Part shown: in pieces, positions 36,375 through 44,900 of the stretch | How the letters are laid out: each line of letters starts with the position of its first letter | Numbering within the stretch: the first letter of the stretch is position 1 | From: Geomesophilobacter sediminis | GTDB taxonomy: Bacteria > Desulfobacterota > Desulfuromonadia > Geobacterales > Geobacteraceae | Direction of reading: 5' to 3' | Length of the DNA stretch: 64,000 nucleotides | Assembly (NCBI RefSeq): GCF_016458275.1 | Contig: NZ_JAEMHM010000001.1 | Span: forward strand, 1 to 64,000 | Position numbers and translations under genes: made by a program | The notes under the pieces: model-generated | Databases searched by the model: none | Seen by the model: the letters and a program-made list of their open reading frames with translations, nothing else | What the model was told of the DNA's origin: nothing

Positions 36375-36500
36375 ATGAAGAAGGCACAGAAGAAGGTGGT
36401 AAAAGAGGCGATCCTGTATGCCGCGGCAGGTGCGGTGGCGCTGATGGTGCTGCGGGAGCTCCCCGCGATGATCCGCTACTACCGGATGACCCGGCTCTGA
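36375..36500 (+). CDS. 41-residue membrane-anchored small protein (DUF6893-like)
   Basis: MKKAQKKVVKEAILYAAAGA, then VALMVLRELPAMIRYYRMTR and L. It has a basic head, one hydrophobic segment and the pattern RELPxxxRYxxM that I recall from the DUF6893 small proteins of actinobacterial hydrogenase clusters; that family name is from memory. ATG follows AAGGAGG by seven bases. It is the last gene before the cluster terminator. Confidence 0.65.
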   Translation: MKKAQKKVVKEAILYAAAGAVALMVLRELPAMIRYYRMTRL

Positions 36501-36533
36501 GCGCACGTGGTGGTCGCGCTTCGGCAACCCGAC

Positions 36534-36563
36534 GAGGCAGGGAAGGTCCCTGCCTCTTTTTTT
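36534..36563 (+). terminator. Terminator of the hydrogenase cluster
   Basis: GAGGCAGGGA, loop AGG, TCCCTGCCTC, then seven T residues. Confidence 0.9.
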
Positions 36564-36638
36564 GCCTCCACTGGCTTGCTATTTGTGAAAGCGATGACGC
36601 GGCGCACCGGTACCGATAATATCAATTTGAGCTGCATC

Positions 36639-36962
36639 ATGAGTTTTGAGCGGTTGCAGGGAGCGAAGGGCTCGGACGAGCCGTGCCTGAGAGGTTTCGA
36701 GCGGAGCTTCGAGCCGGTCGAGGTCACCATAGGTTACGGTAAGAGCGGCCGGATCCGCAAGATCGTTACCCGGAACCATGCCACCGCCATCTTCGGGATC
36801 CGTCCCGGAATGACTGCGGCTGAAGGGAAAAAACTGGCGCTCGGGGAGGGGCTGAAGGAAACCGGGACCGCCGACACGTATCGGGGCGATGGATTCTTGG
36901 TCACGTTGCTGGTAGATCGCACCGGCGCCGTTTTCGGGGTCGTGGTCGAGGCTACTGACTGA
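36639..36962 (+). CDS. Hypothetical protein
   Basis: A 107-residue soluble protein of unknown function. Its middle, EVTIGYGKSGRIRKIVTRNH, is followed by IFGIRPGMTAAEGKKLALGE and GDGFLVTLLVDRTGAVFGVVVEA, a pattern like the short beta-repeat proteins of unknown role. No signal peptide. The start is uncertain: ATG at 36594 is also in frame, and neither has a good ribosome site. I chose 36639 because the upstream part is poorly protein-like. Confidence 0.5.
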   Translation: MSFERLQGAKGSDEPCLRGFERSFEPVEVTIGYGKSGRIRKIVTRNHATAIFGIRPGMTAAEGKKLALGEGLKETGTADTYRGDGFLVTLLVDRTGAVFGVVVEATD

Positions 36963-37103
36963 AGGCGATGCGGCGGTGTGGAAAAAATATTTGAGGCCTT
37001 CGCTTAATTACGTTGCTTTATCGGAATAGAACTGTTAGGGTGACGAAACTCCGGGGTATCCCCGGTAAAAACAAGCAGTAGGATTTCAGGAGAAAGACAC
37101 AAG

Positions 37104-37304
37104 ATGGTAAACGGTACGGTTAAATGGTTCAACGACAGCAAGGGGTTTGGTTTTATCGCGCAGGACGGTGGTGAGGATGTTTTCTGCCATTTCTCTGCGA
37201 TTTCTGGCGACGGCTTCAAGTCCCTTGCTGAAGGCGATAGCGTCTCGTTCGAGATCGTAAAGGGACCGAAAGGTCTCCAGGCGGCTAACGTCACCAGGAT
37301 CTAA
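37104..37304 (+). CDS. cspA: Cold-shock-domain protein
   Basis: A 66-residue single-stranded nucleic-acid-binding protein. The RNP1 motif is KGFGFI and RNP2 is VFCHF. It acts as an RNA chaperone or transcription antiterminator in the family. ATG after AGGAG. The 100-base leader before it may be regulatory, as in other csp genes, but I see no clear box. The symbol is given by family, not by proven orthology. Confidence 0.93.
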   Translation: MVNGTVKWFNDSKGFGFIAQDGGEDVFCHFSAISGDGFKSLAEGDSVSFEIVKGPKGLQAANVTRI

Positions 37305-37327
37305 GCGCAGCGCACACTGCCCATAAG

Positions 37328-37362
37328 AAGAGCCCGGAGCAAAACTCCGGGCTCTTTTTTTT
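37328..37362 (+). terminator. Terminator of the cold-shock gene
   Basis: AAGAGCCCGGAG, loop CAAAA, CTCCGGGCTCTT followed by T residues: a perfect 12-bp stem. Confidence 0.9.
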
Positions 37363-37547
37363 GTCCGGGGCCCAGCGACCCCGCGGACCTGATGGACTGA
37401 GCAACGGGAATGTGCCCAGTCCACCAGCTACCAGCTACCAGGGCACCCCATTCACTCGGTCCGTCGTAAGCTTGCGCTCTCGCGCACGACCCGTGAAGGA
37501 GATGTGACGCCTTCCTCCTCGACTCTCGCCCCTGCCCCCTGACCCCC

Positions 37548-37575
37548 GACGTTCGACGTTCGACGTTCGACGTTC
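37548..37575. repeat. Four tandem copies of GACGTTC
   Basis: The 7-bp unit occurs exactly four times in a row. It lies in the 1-kb non-coding stretch (37305-38368) before the cytochromes; apart from this and the nested hairpin below I see nothing definite there. Confidence 0.8.
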
Positions 37576-37744
37576 GCCCGCCGGATCGCGGGATTCGTTC
37601 CAGCTTGGTAATCCCCGCTGCACCGGTAACCGGCTCTTTGCCGCGATATCGCAAGATCCCGGTGCGCCTCCCGTGGCAATCCACCCCTCGCCGACAGCCT
37701 TTCCCGGCACCGGTCAGATCCCGAGGCGGTCCTGGGCCGGCCGG

Positions 37745-37795
37745 GTATTTTCGTCGTAGATCCGGAAGGATCTACAGCTAATGAGGTGAAAATAC
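37745..37795. other. Nested double hairpin, possible structured RNA
   Basis: An outer pair GTATTTTC (37745-37752)/GAAAATAC (37788-37795) encloses an inner pair GTAGATCC (37756-37763)/GGATCTAC (37768-37775) with a GGAA tetraloop and a 12-base 3' strand AGCTAATGAGGT. Both stems are perfect. No known riboswitch core was recognised, and no T-run follows. Confidence 0.5.
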
Positions 37796-38368
37796 ACGGT
37801 ATCTTTCCCCTCACTCCGGCCCCGCCTGCCAGTCCGAACCCCTCCGATCTCCCGCTTCCCCCGCAATCCGCTCCCATCTTGTCTTCCCGCTATTTGACCG
37901 TTACCGAATCAGATGCCCAATCCGGCTATATCACGTACTGTTTTCCCGCCCTTTCGCGAAGGATGCGACAGCGCGGGCTTCTGTTTTTGTGCGGTTGCGG
38001 TTAATTCGTCCAAATTAATCAAGGCGGAACTGCCGCGTTTTTACCGGAAAGTTCCCATGCTGTTTACATTAAAACCCGCTGGGGCATGACGTTACCTTTG
38101 GGGGCGCGGTAAGGGGGGATGGTGCGGGTATTTGCGCTCTGCAGCACGACCGAATGCAACGGTGGATATCGGTATGGTTCGTGCACCGGGTGCCGGACAC
38201 GATTTCCCCCAGGCTGCGCCGATCCAGCCGCCAAACCGCTCCAAATGCGGCACCGGCGGACCGGTTCCGCCCGGTGGGGGTACGGTTTCGACCGTTATCG
38301 AATGAAATGGCTGAGTCCGTGGTTGAGCTCACGGTGATTCAGTCCCTGCCGTAAAAGGAGAGACCCCT

Positions 38369-41300
38369 ATGCCGAAAAGGATGCGAGCTATAGCTATGGT
38401 AGTGCTGGCATGCGCCTTGCCTCTGGCTGCACACGCCGCAACCTGGTTCTTCAGTACCCAGGCCAAGTCCAACGGCGGGACCATCACCTCCCCGAACATG
38501 ACCGGCCAGAGAGTCGTTAACGGCCCGATCTACCATTCCTATACGACCAGCACGGCTCTTCCGGTAACCATTACCGCCGACCCCGGTTTCTCCATCAGGG
38601 ACGTCGTCGTGAACAACGTCAGCATGGGAGCCCAGGGGAGCTCCTACTCCACCTTCGTCAAAGGTGATGCCGATTCCTCCTCCCAGTCGGTTACCGCCTC
38701 GTTCGCCCCGGCTCTGCTGTCTGTTGGCGCCCAATCCAGCGGGTATGGCGGCTCCATCTCTCCCTCATACTTTGGCAACATAACTTACGGCACCACGCTC
38801 ACCGAGGCACGCACCTTCTACATCACCCCCCAGAGCGGGTTCTACGTGCAAAGTGTCACCGGGGTCCCCTCCGGAGCCACGGTTTCCCCTTCGGTTCCCG
38901 CCGGAGCCTCGCAGCGGGTCACGGTGACCTTTCCCAAGGGTTATGTTTTCACGACTTCCATCGCCATCAACGCGACCTTTGTCAGCGACAAGCCGGTGAT
39001 CAAAGTGTCGTTGCCCCAATCGGCCCTGGTCGGGGTGCCGGTCACCCTTTCCGCCACCCACGTCGGTGGGCCTGCCCCGACCACCTATACCTGGACCCAG
39101 TGGTCCGGACCGGCTCGTGCCCAGTTGGTCCCGGCGCAGAGCCAGGCGACGGTAGTGGCTCCCGCTTCGGGATATTACGTCTTCCGGGTTGCCGTGGACG
39201 GCGGGTCCTATGGGCTCATCGCGCTCACGGTCACCGATTCAACGGGGAAAGCGGCCCGCACCCTGTGCGAGTTCTGCCACCAGGCGATTGGAATCGGCAC
39301 CCCGGGTCTCTTTAGAAACTGGTCCGCCTCAGCGCACCGTGTCAACAGCGTCAGCTGTGAGAAGTGCCACTCCACCCATCCCGCCAAACCGGACACCAGC
39401 GTTTGCAGCGGCTGCCACTCGGACATGAACTCGCACCCGTTCGCTACCGGCGGGTCCGCCTGTACCGTCTGCCACAACTCCCACTCGCTGAAAGCGGTGA
39501 TCCCCGGGATGCCGGCGGTCCATTTCAACAACTCCACCTCGGTCGGGTATCCGGCCAGCTACGTCACCTCCCGCTCCGACTGCATGGACTGCCACCGCGG
39601 CAACGATCAAAACGCTGCCATCCGGCAGCAGTGGAAAGTCTCCGCCCACGGCGCCACCACCGATGCCGCCTGGCGCGGCCGTGACTTCAAGACCATGTCC
39701 GGCTGCGTGCAGTGCCACACCACCACCGGCTTCATCGCCTACTCGACCGGCAAGGTGACCGCCGCGTGGGGGACCGCCTCCGATAAAAGCAAGGAAGTCC
39801 TCGCCTGCAACGCCTGCCACAGCGATATCGGCACCGGTGCGATCCGCGCCTTCACCCCGGTCAAGCCTTACAAAGACGATAGCTACGTGAACCGCAACGC
39901 GGGCGAGTCCAACATCTGCTTCGACTGCCACAGCGGCACCAAGAACGGCAAGAGCGTCACCGCGCTGGCGAACTTCGGCAACGCCGCGTTCCCGGACCCG
40001 CACTTCCTCGCCGCCGGGGGAACGCTGCACGCCCAGGGGGGCTACCAGTTTGCCGGGCGCAGCTACGCCGGCTACTCCAGCAACTCGCACCGCCGGGTCG
40101 GGCTCGGCGTCAACACGACCGCCGGCCCCTGCATTGCCTGCCACAAGAGCTCGGCCAGCGGGCACACCTTCACCGCTTCGGTGAACGAGGCCTGCGCCGG
40201 CTGTCACAAGGACTCCCTCACCACGGGGCTTCTGTCCGCCGAAAAGGGCGACTTCCAAAACGCGCTGCAGATCCTCAGGGCCCAGCTCGATGCCAAGGGC
40301 TTTGCCTACTACTCCTCGGCCTCGCCGCGCTTTGCCGCCACCAACTGGGGGAGCGGCCAGTCCGGAGCGGACAGGATGGGGGCCGCCTTCAACTACGCCT
40401 TCCTACGGTCGGAGCCGGGCGCCTACGCCCACAACTCCGCCTATACCAAGCAGCTCATCTTCGACTCGATCGACGTTTTGCACAACGGCTCGGTGACCGG
40501 CTCCATCGACACCGCCCTCACCGACCTGGTCAGCGCCGGCAAGATCACCCAGCAGGCCGCCGACCAGGTAGCCACCTACAAAAACGCCAAGACGAGCTGC
40601 ACCACCTGCCACGATCCGGCCGGGGCGGTGAGCGGGACCGGGACCGGCAGCCACGTGAAGCACGCAAGCGACGGGGTCGGCTGCGCCGACTGCCACAGCC
40701 AGACGGCGACGGGCGCCACCGCTTTGGTCCCGGGCACGGTGACCCACATCAACGGACAGGTCGACGTGAACGTCGCGGCCATCGACGTCAAGGGGAGCTT
40801 CAGCTACGGCGCGGCCGCCAAGAGCTGCTCCAACGTCACCTGCCACGGTAACGGCGCCGTCACCATGACCTGGGGACAGGGGCCGGCCAGCTGCGAAAGC
40901 TGCCACGTCACCAACATCTCGGTGGTGGACGGGGTGAAGGCCACCGACCGCTCCCTCTTCCCGACCAGCGGCCACGGCCAGTCCGGGGTCGGCCAGACCT
41001 GCCTCAGCTGCCACGACAGCACGAAGCAGCACATCGGCGGCGGGAACATGCTGCTCCCGGCCCACATCGGGGCCCAGAACATCGAGTGCAACGTCTGCCA
41101 CAACGACACCGATCTCATCCCGTACCCGGCGCGCAACAACATGAAGACGCACATCAACGCGGACGGCACGGCATCCAACTGCACCGACTGCCACGATCCG
41201 CACGGGACCACCAACCTCTCGATGATCAAGACCAACATCCTGGGGCGGACCATCACCTATACCAACGACAACACCGGGCTCACCGATCCGGTGACCAACC

Positions 41301-41854
41301 AGGGGCTCTGCCAGGTCTGCCATACCCAGACCAAGTACTACCGCGCCGGGGTCGTCGAAACCAACCACGACACCACCGGCTGCCTCGGCTGCCACCAGCA
41401 CAACGCCGCGGCGGGAGCCTTCATGGTCACCGAGAAGAAGCAGTGCGACTCCTGTCACGGCTATCCGCCGGCGCCGCGGGTCACCTCCTACCCGGTGGTG
41501 TTCGGGACCATGTCCAACTGGTCCAGCGCCACCTTCGAGGACTACTCCGGAGGCGGCGGGGCGCACCTGGTCGGGGCGCACGTGCCGCAAAACGCCCGGC
41601 GCGCCGACGGCTGGGCCAACTGCGTCATGTGCCACGAGACCCGCTACCATCCGGTGGAGACCTCGGACATCACGGTCCCGATCCTGCCGAGCAAGTCGCA
41701 CATCACCGTCGCACCGCAGTACCGGCTCGACAACAGCTTCACCATTTACTCCGGCGCTAAACTTTTCGATCCGCCGGCCCGAAACGTTACCGGTAGCTGC
41801 ATGAACGTGAGCTGCCACATGGGGCCGTCCCCGCGCTGGAGCATCGAAAGATAG
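38369..41854 (+). CDS. Secreted multiheme c-type cytochrome, about 22 haems, with N-terminal beta domains
   Basis: A 1161-residue exported electron carrier. The signal peptide (MRAIAMVVLACALPLAAHAA) has no lipobox. Residues 25-300 lack haem motifs and read as beta domains: repeats such as SISPSYFGNITYG and an Ig/PKD-like stretch ending VAVDGGSYGLIALTVTD. From LCEFCHQ (about 300) I count 20 CxxCH and two CxxxxCH motifs (CSNVTCH, CMNVSCH), the pattern of the Geobacter CxxxxCH...CxxCH family. The C-terminal about 135 residues (CHGYPPAPR to SPRWSIER) are shared with the next cytochrome. ATG after AAAGGAGAGACC. It heads a four-gene cytochrome cluster. Confidence 0.93.
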   Translation: MPKRMRAIAMVVLACALPLAAHAATWFFSTQAKSNGGTITSPNMTGQRVVNGPIYHSYTTSTALPVTITADPGFSIRDVVVNNVSMGAQGSSYSTFVKGDADSSSQSVTASFAPALLSVGAQSSGYGGSISPSYFGNITYGTTLTEARTFYITPQSGFYVQSVTGVPSGATVSPSVPAGASQRVTVTFPKGYVFTTSIAINATFVSDKPVIKVSLPQSALVGVPVTLSATHVGGPAPTTYTWTQWSGPARAQLVPAQSQATVVAPASGYYVFRVAVDGGSYGLIALTVTDSTGKAARTLCEFCHQAIGIGTPGLFRNWSASAHRVNSVSCEKCHSTHPAKPDTSVCSGCHSDMNSHPFATGGSACTVCHNSHSLKAVIPGMPAVHFNNSTSVGYPASYVTSRSDCMDCHRGNDQNAAIRQQWKVSAHGATTDAAWRGRDFKTMSGCVQCHTTTGFIAYSTGKVTAAWGTASDKSKEVLACNACHSDIGTGAIRAFTPVKPYKDDSYVNRNAGESNICFDCHSGTKNGKSVTALANFGNAAFPDPHFLAAGGTLHAQGGYQFAGRSYAGYSSNSHRRVGLGVNTTAGPCIACHKSSASGHTFTASVNEACAGCHKDSLTTGLLSAEKGDFQNALQILRAQLDAKGFAYYSSASPRFAATNWGSGQSGADRMGAAFNYAFLRSEPGAYAHNSAYTKQLIFDSIDVLHNGSVTGSIDTALTDLVSAGKITQQAADQVATYKNAKTSCTTCHDPAGAVSGTGTGSHVKHASDGVGCADCHSQTATGATALVPGTVTHINGQVDVNVAAIDVKGSFSYGAAAKSCSNVTCHGNGAVTMTWGQGPASCESCHVTNISVVDGVKATDRSLFPTSGHGQSGVGQTCLSCHDSTKQHIGGGNMLLPAHIGAQNIECNVCHNDTDLIPYPARNNMKTHINADGTASNCTDCHDPHGTTNLSMIKTNILGRTITYTNDNTGLTDPVTNQGLCQVCHTQTKYYRAGVVETNHDTTGCLGCHQHNAAAGAFMVTEKKQCDSCHGYPPAPRVTSYPVVFGTMSNWSSATFEDYSGGGGAHLVGAHVPQNARRADGWANCVMCHETRYHPVETSDITVPILPSKSHITVAPQYRLDNSFTIYSGAKLFDPPARNVTGSCMNVSCHMGPSPRWSIER

Positions 41855-41913
41855 ATTGAATTGATTGATTTCCCCGGCGCGGCGGGACGCGCACTGGGGT
41901 CTGGGGGGAGTTT

Positions 41914-44900
41914 ATGCAGAAACATGGATACCGGTATACGGGGGAGCTCCTGCTCCTGGCGCTGACCGCGTTTGGGCTTGTGATGGGGCAGCCGGGAGAG
42001 GTGCAAGCCTACCCGCAGTACACCCTGGATTGCGGCAGCTGTCACAAGATGCCGCCCTTGGATTCGGGGCGCGCCACCAAGGACAAGCTCACCGGCGCGG
42101 TACCGGGGAACCACCAGACCCACGCCAGCGCCGCGAAGAACTCCTGCATCGAGTGCCACGGCAGCGCGGTGACCACCTACACCAACTCCCACGGTAACAA
42201 GAAGATCGAGCTGGAGCCGGGCATCGGCTACGGCCAGCCCTTCGTGAACCAGACCTCGCTCCCCATGCTGGCGACCTGCGCCACCGCCCGCTGCCATTCC
42301 GACGGCAAGGGAACCCGTCTCGCCACCCCGGCTTGGGGCGGAACCCCCTTTGCCACCCCCGCCGACTGCAGCCAGTGCCACGGCGTGGCGCCGGCATCCG
42401 GCAACCACCCCTCCGTCTCCGGCGCCGGCAAGAAGCACGGCGTCTACTACGGGACCGGGACCTCCTCCTGCGACAAATGCCACCCGAACCACCTGGCCGA
42501 GGGAAAACCGTTTTCCCACGCCACCTCGGCGGACCATCGCGCCGTGGCGGTCGGCTTCGGTGCGGCCCCCAACAGCGGCGGAAGCTATAACGGGACCAGC
42601 TGCTCGGTTATCTACTGCCACAGTAACGGCAAAGGGGTGTACGCCCCGGCAGCGTGGGGAGGAACCCTTCCCGCGGACTGCAGCGGCTGCCACGGCACCG
42701 CCGCCTCGGGGACCCTCTCCGGCAAGCACGGCCGGCACGCGACTGCAAACGCCCTGGTGGGCAGCGGTTACGGCTGCGTCGAGTGCCACGCGAGCACCGT
42801 CTCGGACAACACGACCGTCGCCACCCCCGCCAACCACGTGAACGGCCTGATCAACTACTCCGGCGCCCGCGCCGGACGCCTGGCCGCCGGAAGCTGCTCC
42901 AGCGTCTACTGCCATTCCGACGGCAAGGGTAAGTACCGGGTGCTCGCGGCCAGCGACTGGGTCGCCGGGGGAGCGCTCAGCTGCAGCTCCTGCCACGGCT
43001 CCGACCCCGCTCCCGCCTTCGCCAGTGTCGCCGGCGAGCCGAACTATCCCAACGCCGGCGCCGGCCTGGCCGGCGCGAACACCCACCAGAAACACGTAGG
43101 CGGCCCCGCCGACTGCGCCGCCTGCCATGGCACCACGACCGCCGACGGCACCACCATCCTTCCCGGTGCCGCCCACGCCAACGGGGTGATCGACGTCGTC
43201 GCCGGCAGCGGGAAAAGCTTCTCCTACGCCGGGAAGACCTGCTCCAACGCGAGCTGCCACGGTGGCAACGGCATCGTCGCCAACGTCCCCGCCGCCACCT
43301 GGGGGGCGACCCTGGACTGCTCGGGGTGCCACGGCACCGCGACCTCCAATACCCTCTCCGGGGTCCACGGCAAGCACGTGAACAACGCCGCGCTTATCGG
43401 GACCAACTACGGCTGCGTCGCCTGCCACGCCAAGACGGTCAGCTCCGACACCACCGTTGCCAACCGGGCGAACCACCTGAACGCCATGGTGGACTACTCC
43501 GGCGTGCACGCCGGCAAGTACAGCGCCGGGAACTGCTCCACCGTCTACTGCCACTCCGACGGCAAGGGAAGGATGAAGAGCTTCGCCGCGGGCGCCTGGC
43601 GGACCGGCGGGGCGCTCTCCTGCAACGGTTGCCACGGCTCCGACGCCGCTCCGGCCTTCACGAGCGTCGCCGGCGAGCCGAACTACGCCAACGCCGGGGC
43701 GAGCGCCGCGCTGGCCAACAGCCACAAAAAGCACGTCTCCATGGCCGGCGACTGCCAGTCCTGCCACGCCACCACGACCGTGGACGGGCTCACCATCAAG
43801 CCGGGGAGCGCGCACACCGACGGGACCATCGACGTGGTCGCCGGTAACGGCAAGAGCTTCTCCTACGCCGGCAAGACCTGCTCCAACGTAAGCTGCCACA
43901 GCGGCAACGGCATCGTCGGGAACGTCGCCCCGGCCGCCTGGGGCGCCACCTTCGACTGCTCCGGCTGCCACGGCACCGCGACGTCCAACACCCTCTCCGG
44001 GGTCCACGGCAAGCACCTGAACAACGCCGCGCTTTTGGGGAGCAACTACGGCTGCGCCGACTGCCACGCATCCACCGTCTCCGACAACGTGACCATCGCC
44101 AAACCGGCAAACCACGGCAACTCGCTCTTGAACTACTCCGGCGCCAAGGCCGGCCAGTGGAACGGGAGCAGCTGCGCCAACGTCTACTGCCACTCTGACG
44201 GCAAGGGGGCGGTGAAAACCCTCGCCGCCAACAGCTGGACCACCGGCGGGGCCATCGGTTGCAACGGCTGCCACGGCTCCGCTGCCGCGCCGGCCTTCAC
44301 CGCGGTCGCCGGCGAGCCGAACTACGTGAACGCCGGGGCCGGGCTGGCCGGGGCGAACACCCACCAAAAACATGTCGCCTCTGCCGCGGACTGCGTCTCC
44401 TGCCACGCGACCACGACCGCCGACGGGCTTTCCCTCAAAGCGGGCGGGGCCCATACCAACGGTGCGATCGACGTGGTCGCCGGTGGCGGCAAGAGCTTCT
44501 CCTACGCGGGCAAGACCTGCTCCGCCGCAAGCTGCCACAGCGGCAACGGGATCGTCGCCAACGTCGTTCCCGCGACCTGGGGGGCGACGCTCGACTGCTC
44601 CGGCTGCCACGGCACCGCGACCAGCAACACCCTTTCCGGCAAGCACGGAAAGCACGTGAACAACGCGGCCTACCTCGGCACCAACTACGGCTGCGCCGCC
44701 TGCCACGCCAAGACGGTCAGCTCGGACACGACCGTGTCCAATCGCGCCAACCACCTGAACGCCCTGATGGATTACTCCGGCGCCAAGGCCGGCAGCTGGA
44801 GCGCCGGCAACTGCGCCAACGTCTACTGCCACTCGGACGGCAAGGGAACGGTGAAAGCCCTTTCCGCCAACGCCTGGATCTCCGGCGCACCCCTTTCCTG

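Noticed and set aside
38369-38400. c-di-GMP (GEMM) riboswitch ahead of the cytochromes
   Set aside because: GEMM elements are common before cytochromes in this group, so I looked, but found no ACGCAAAGC-type core between 37750 and 38369.
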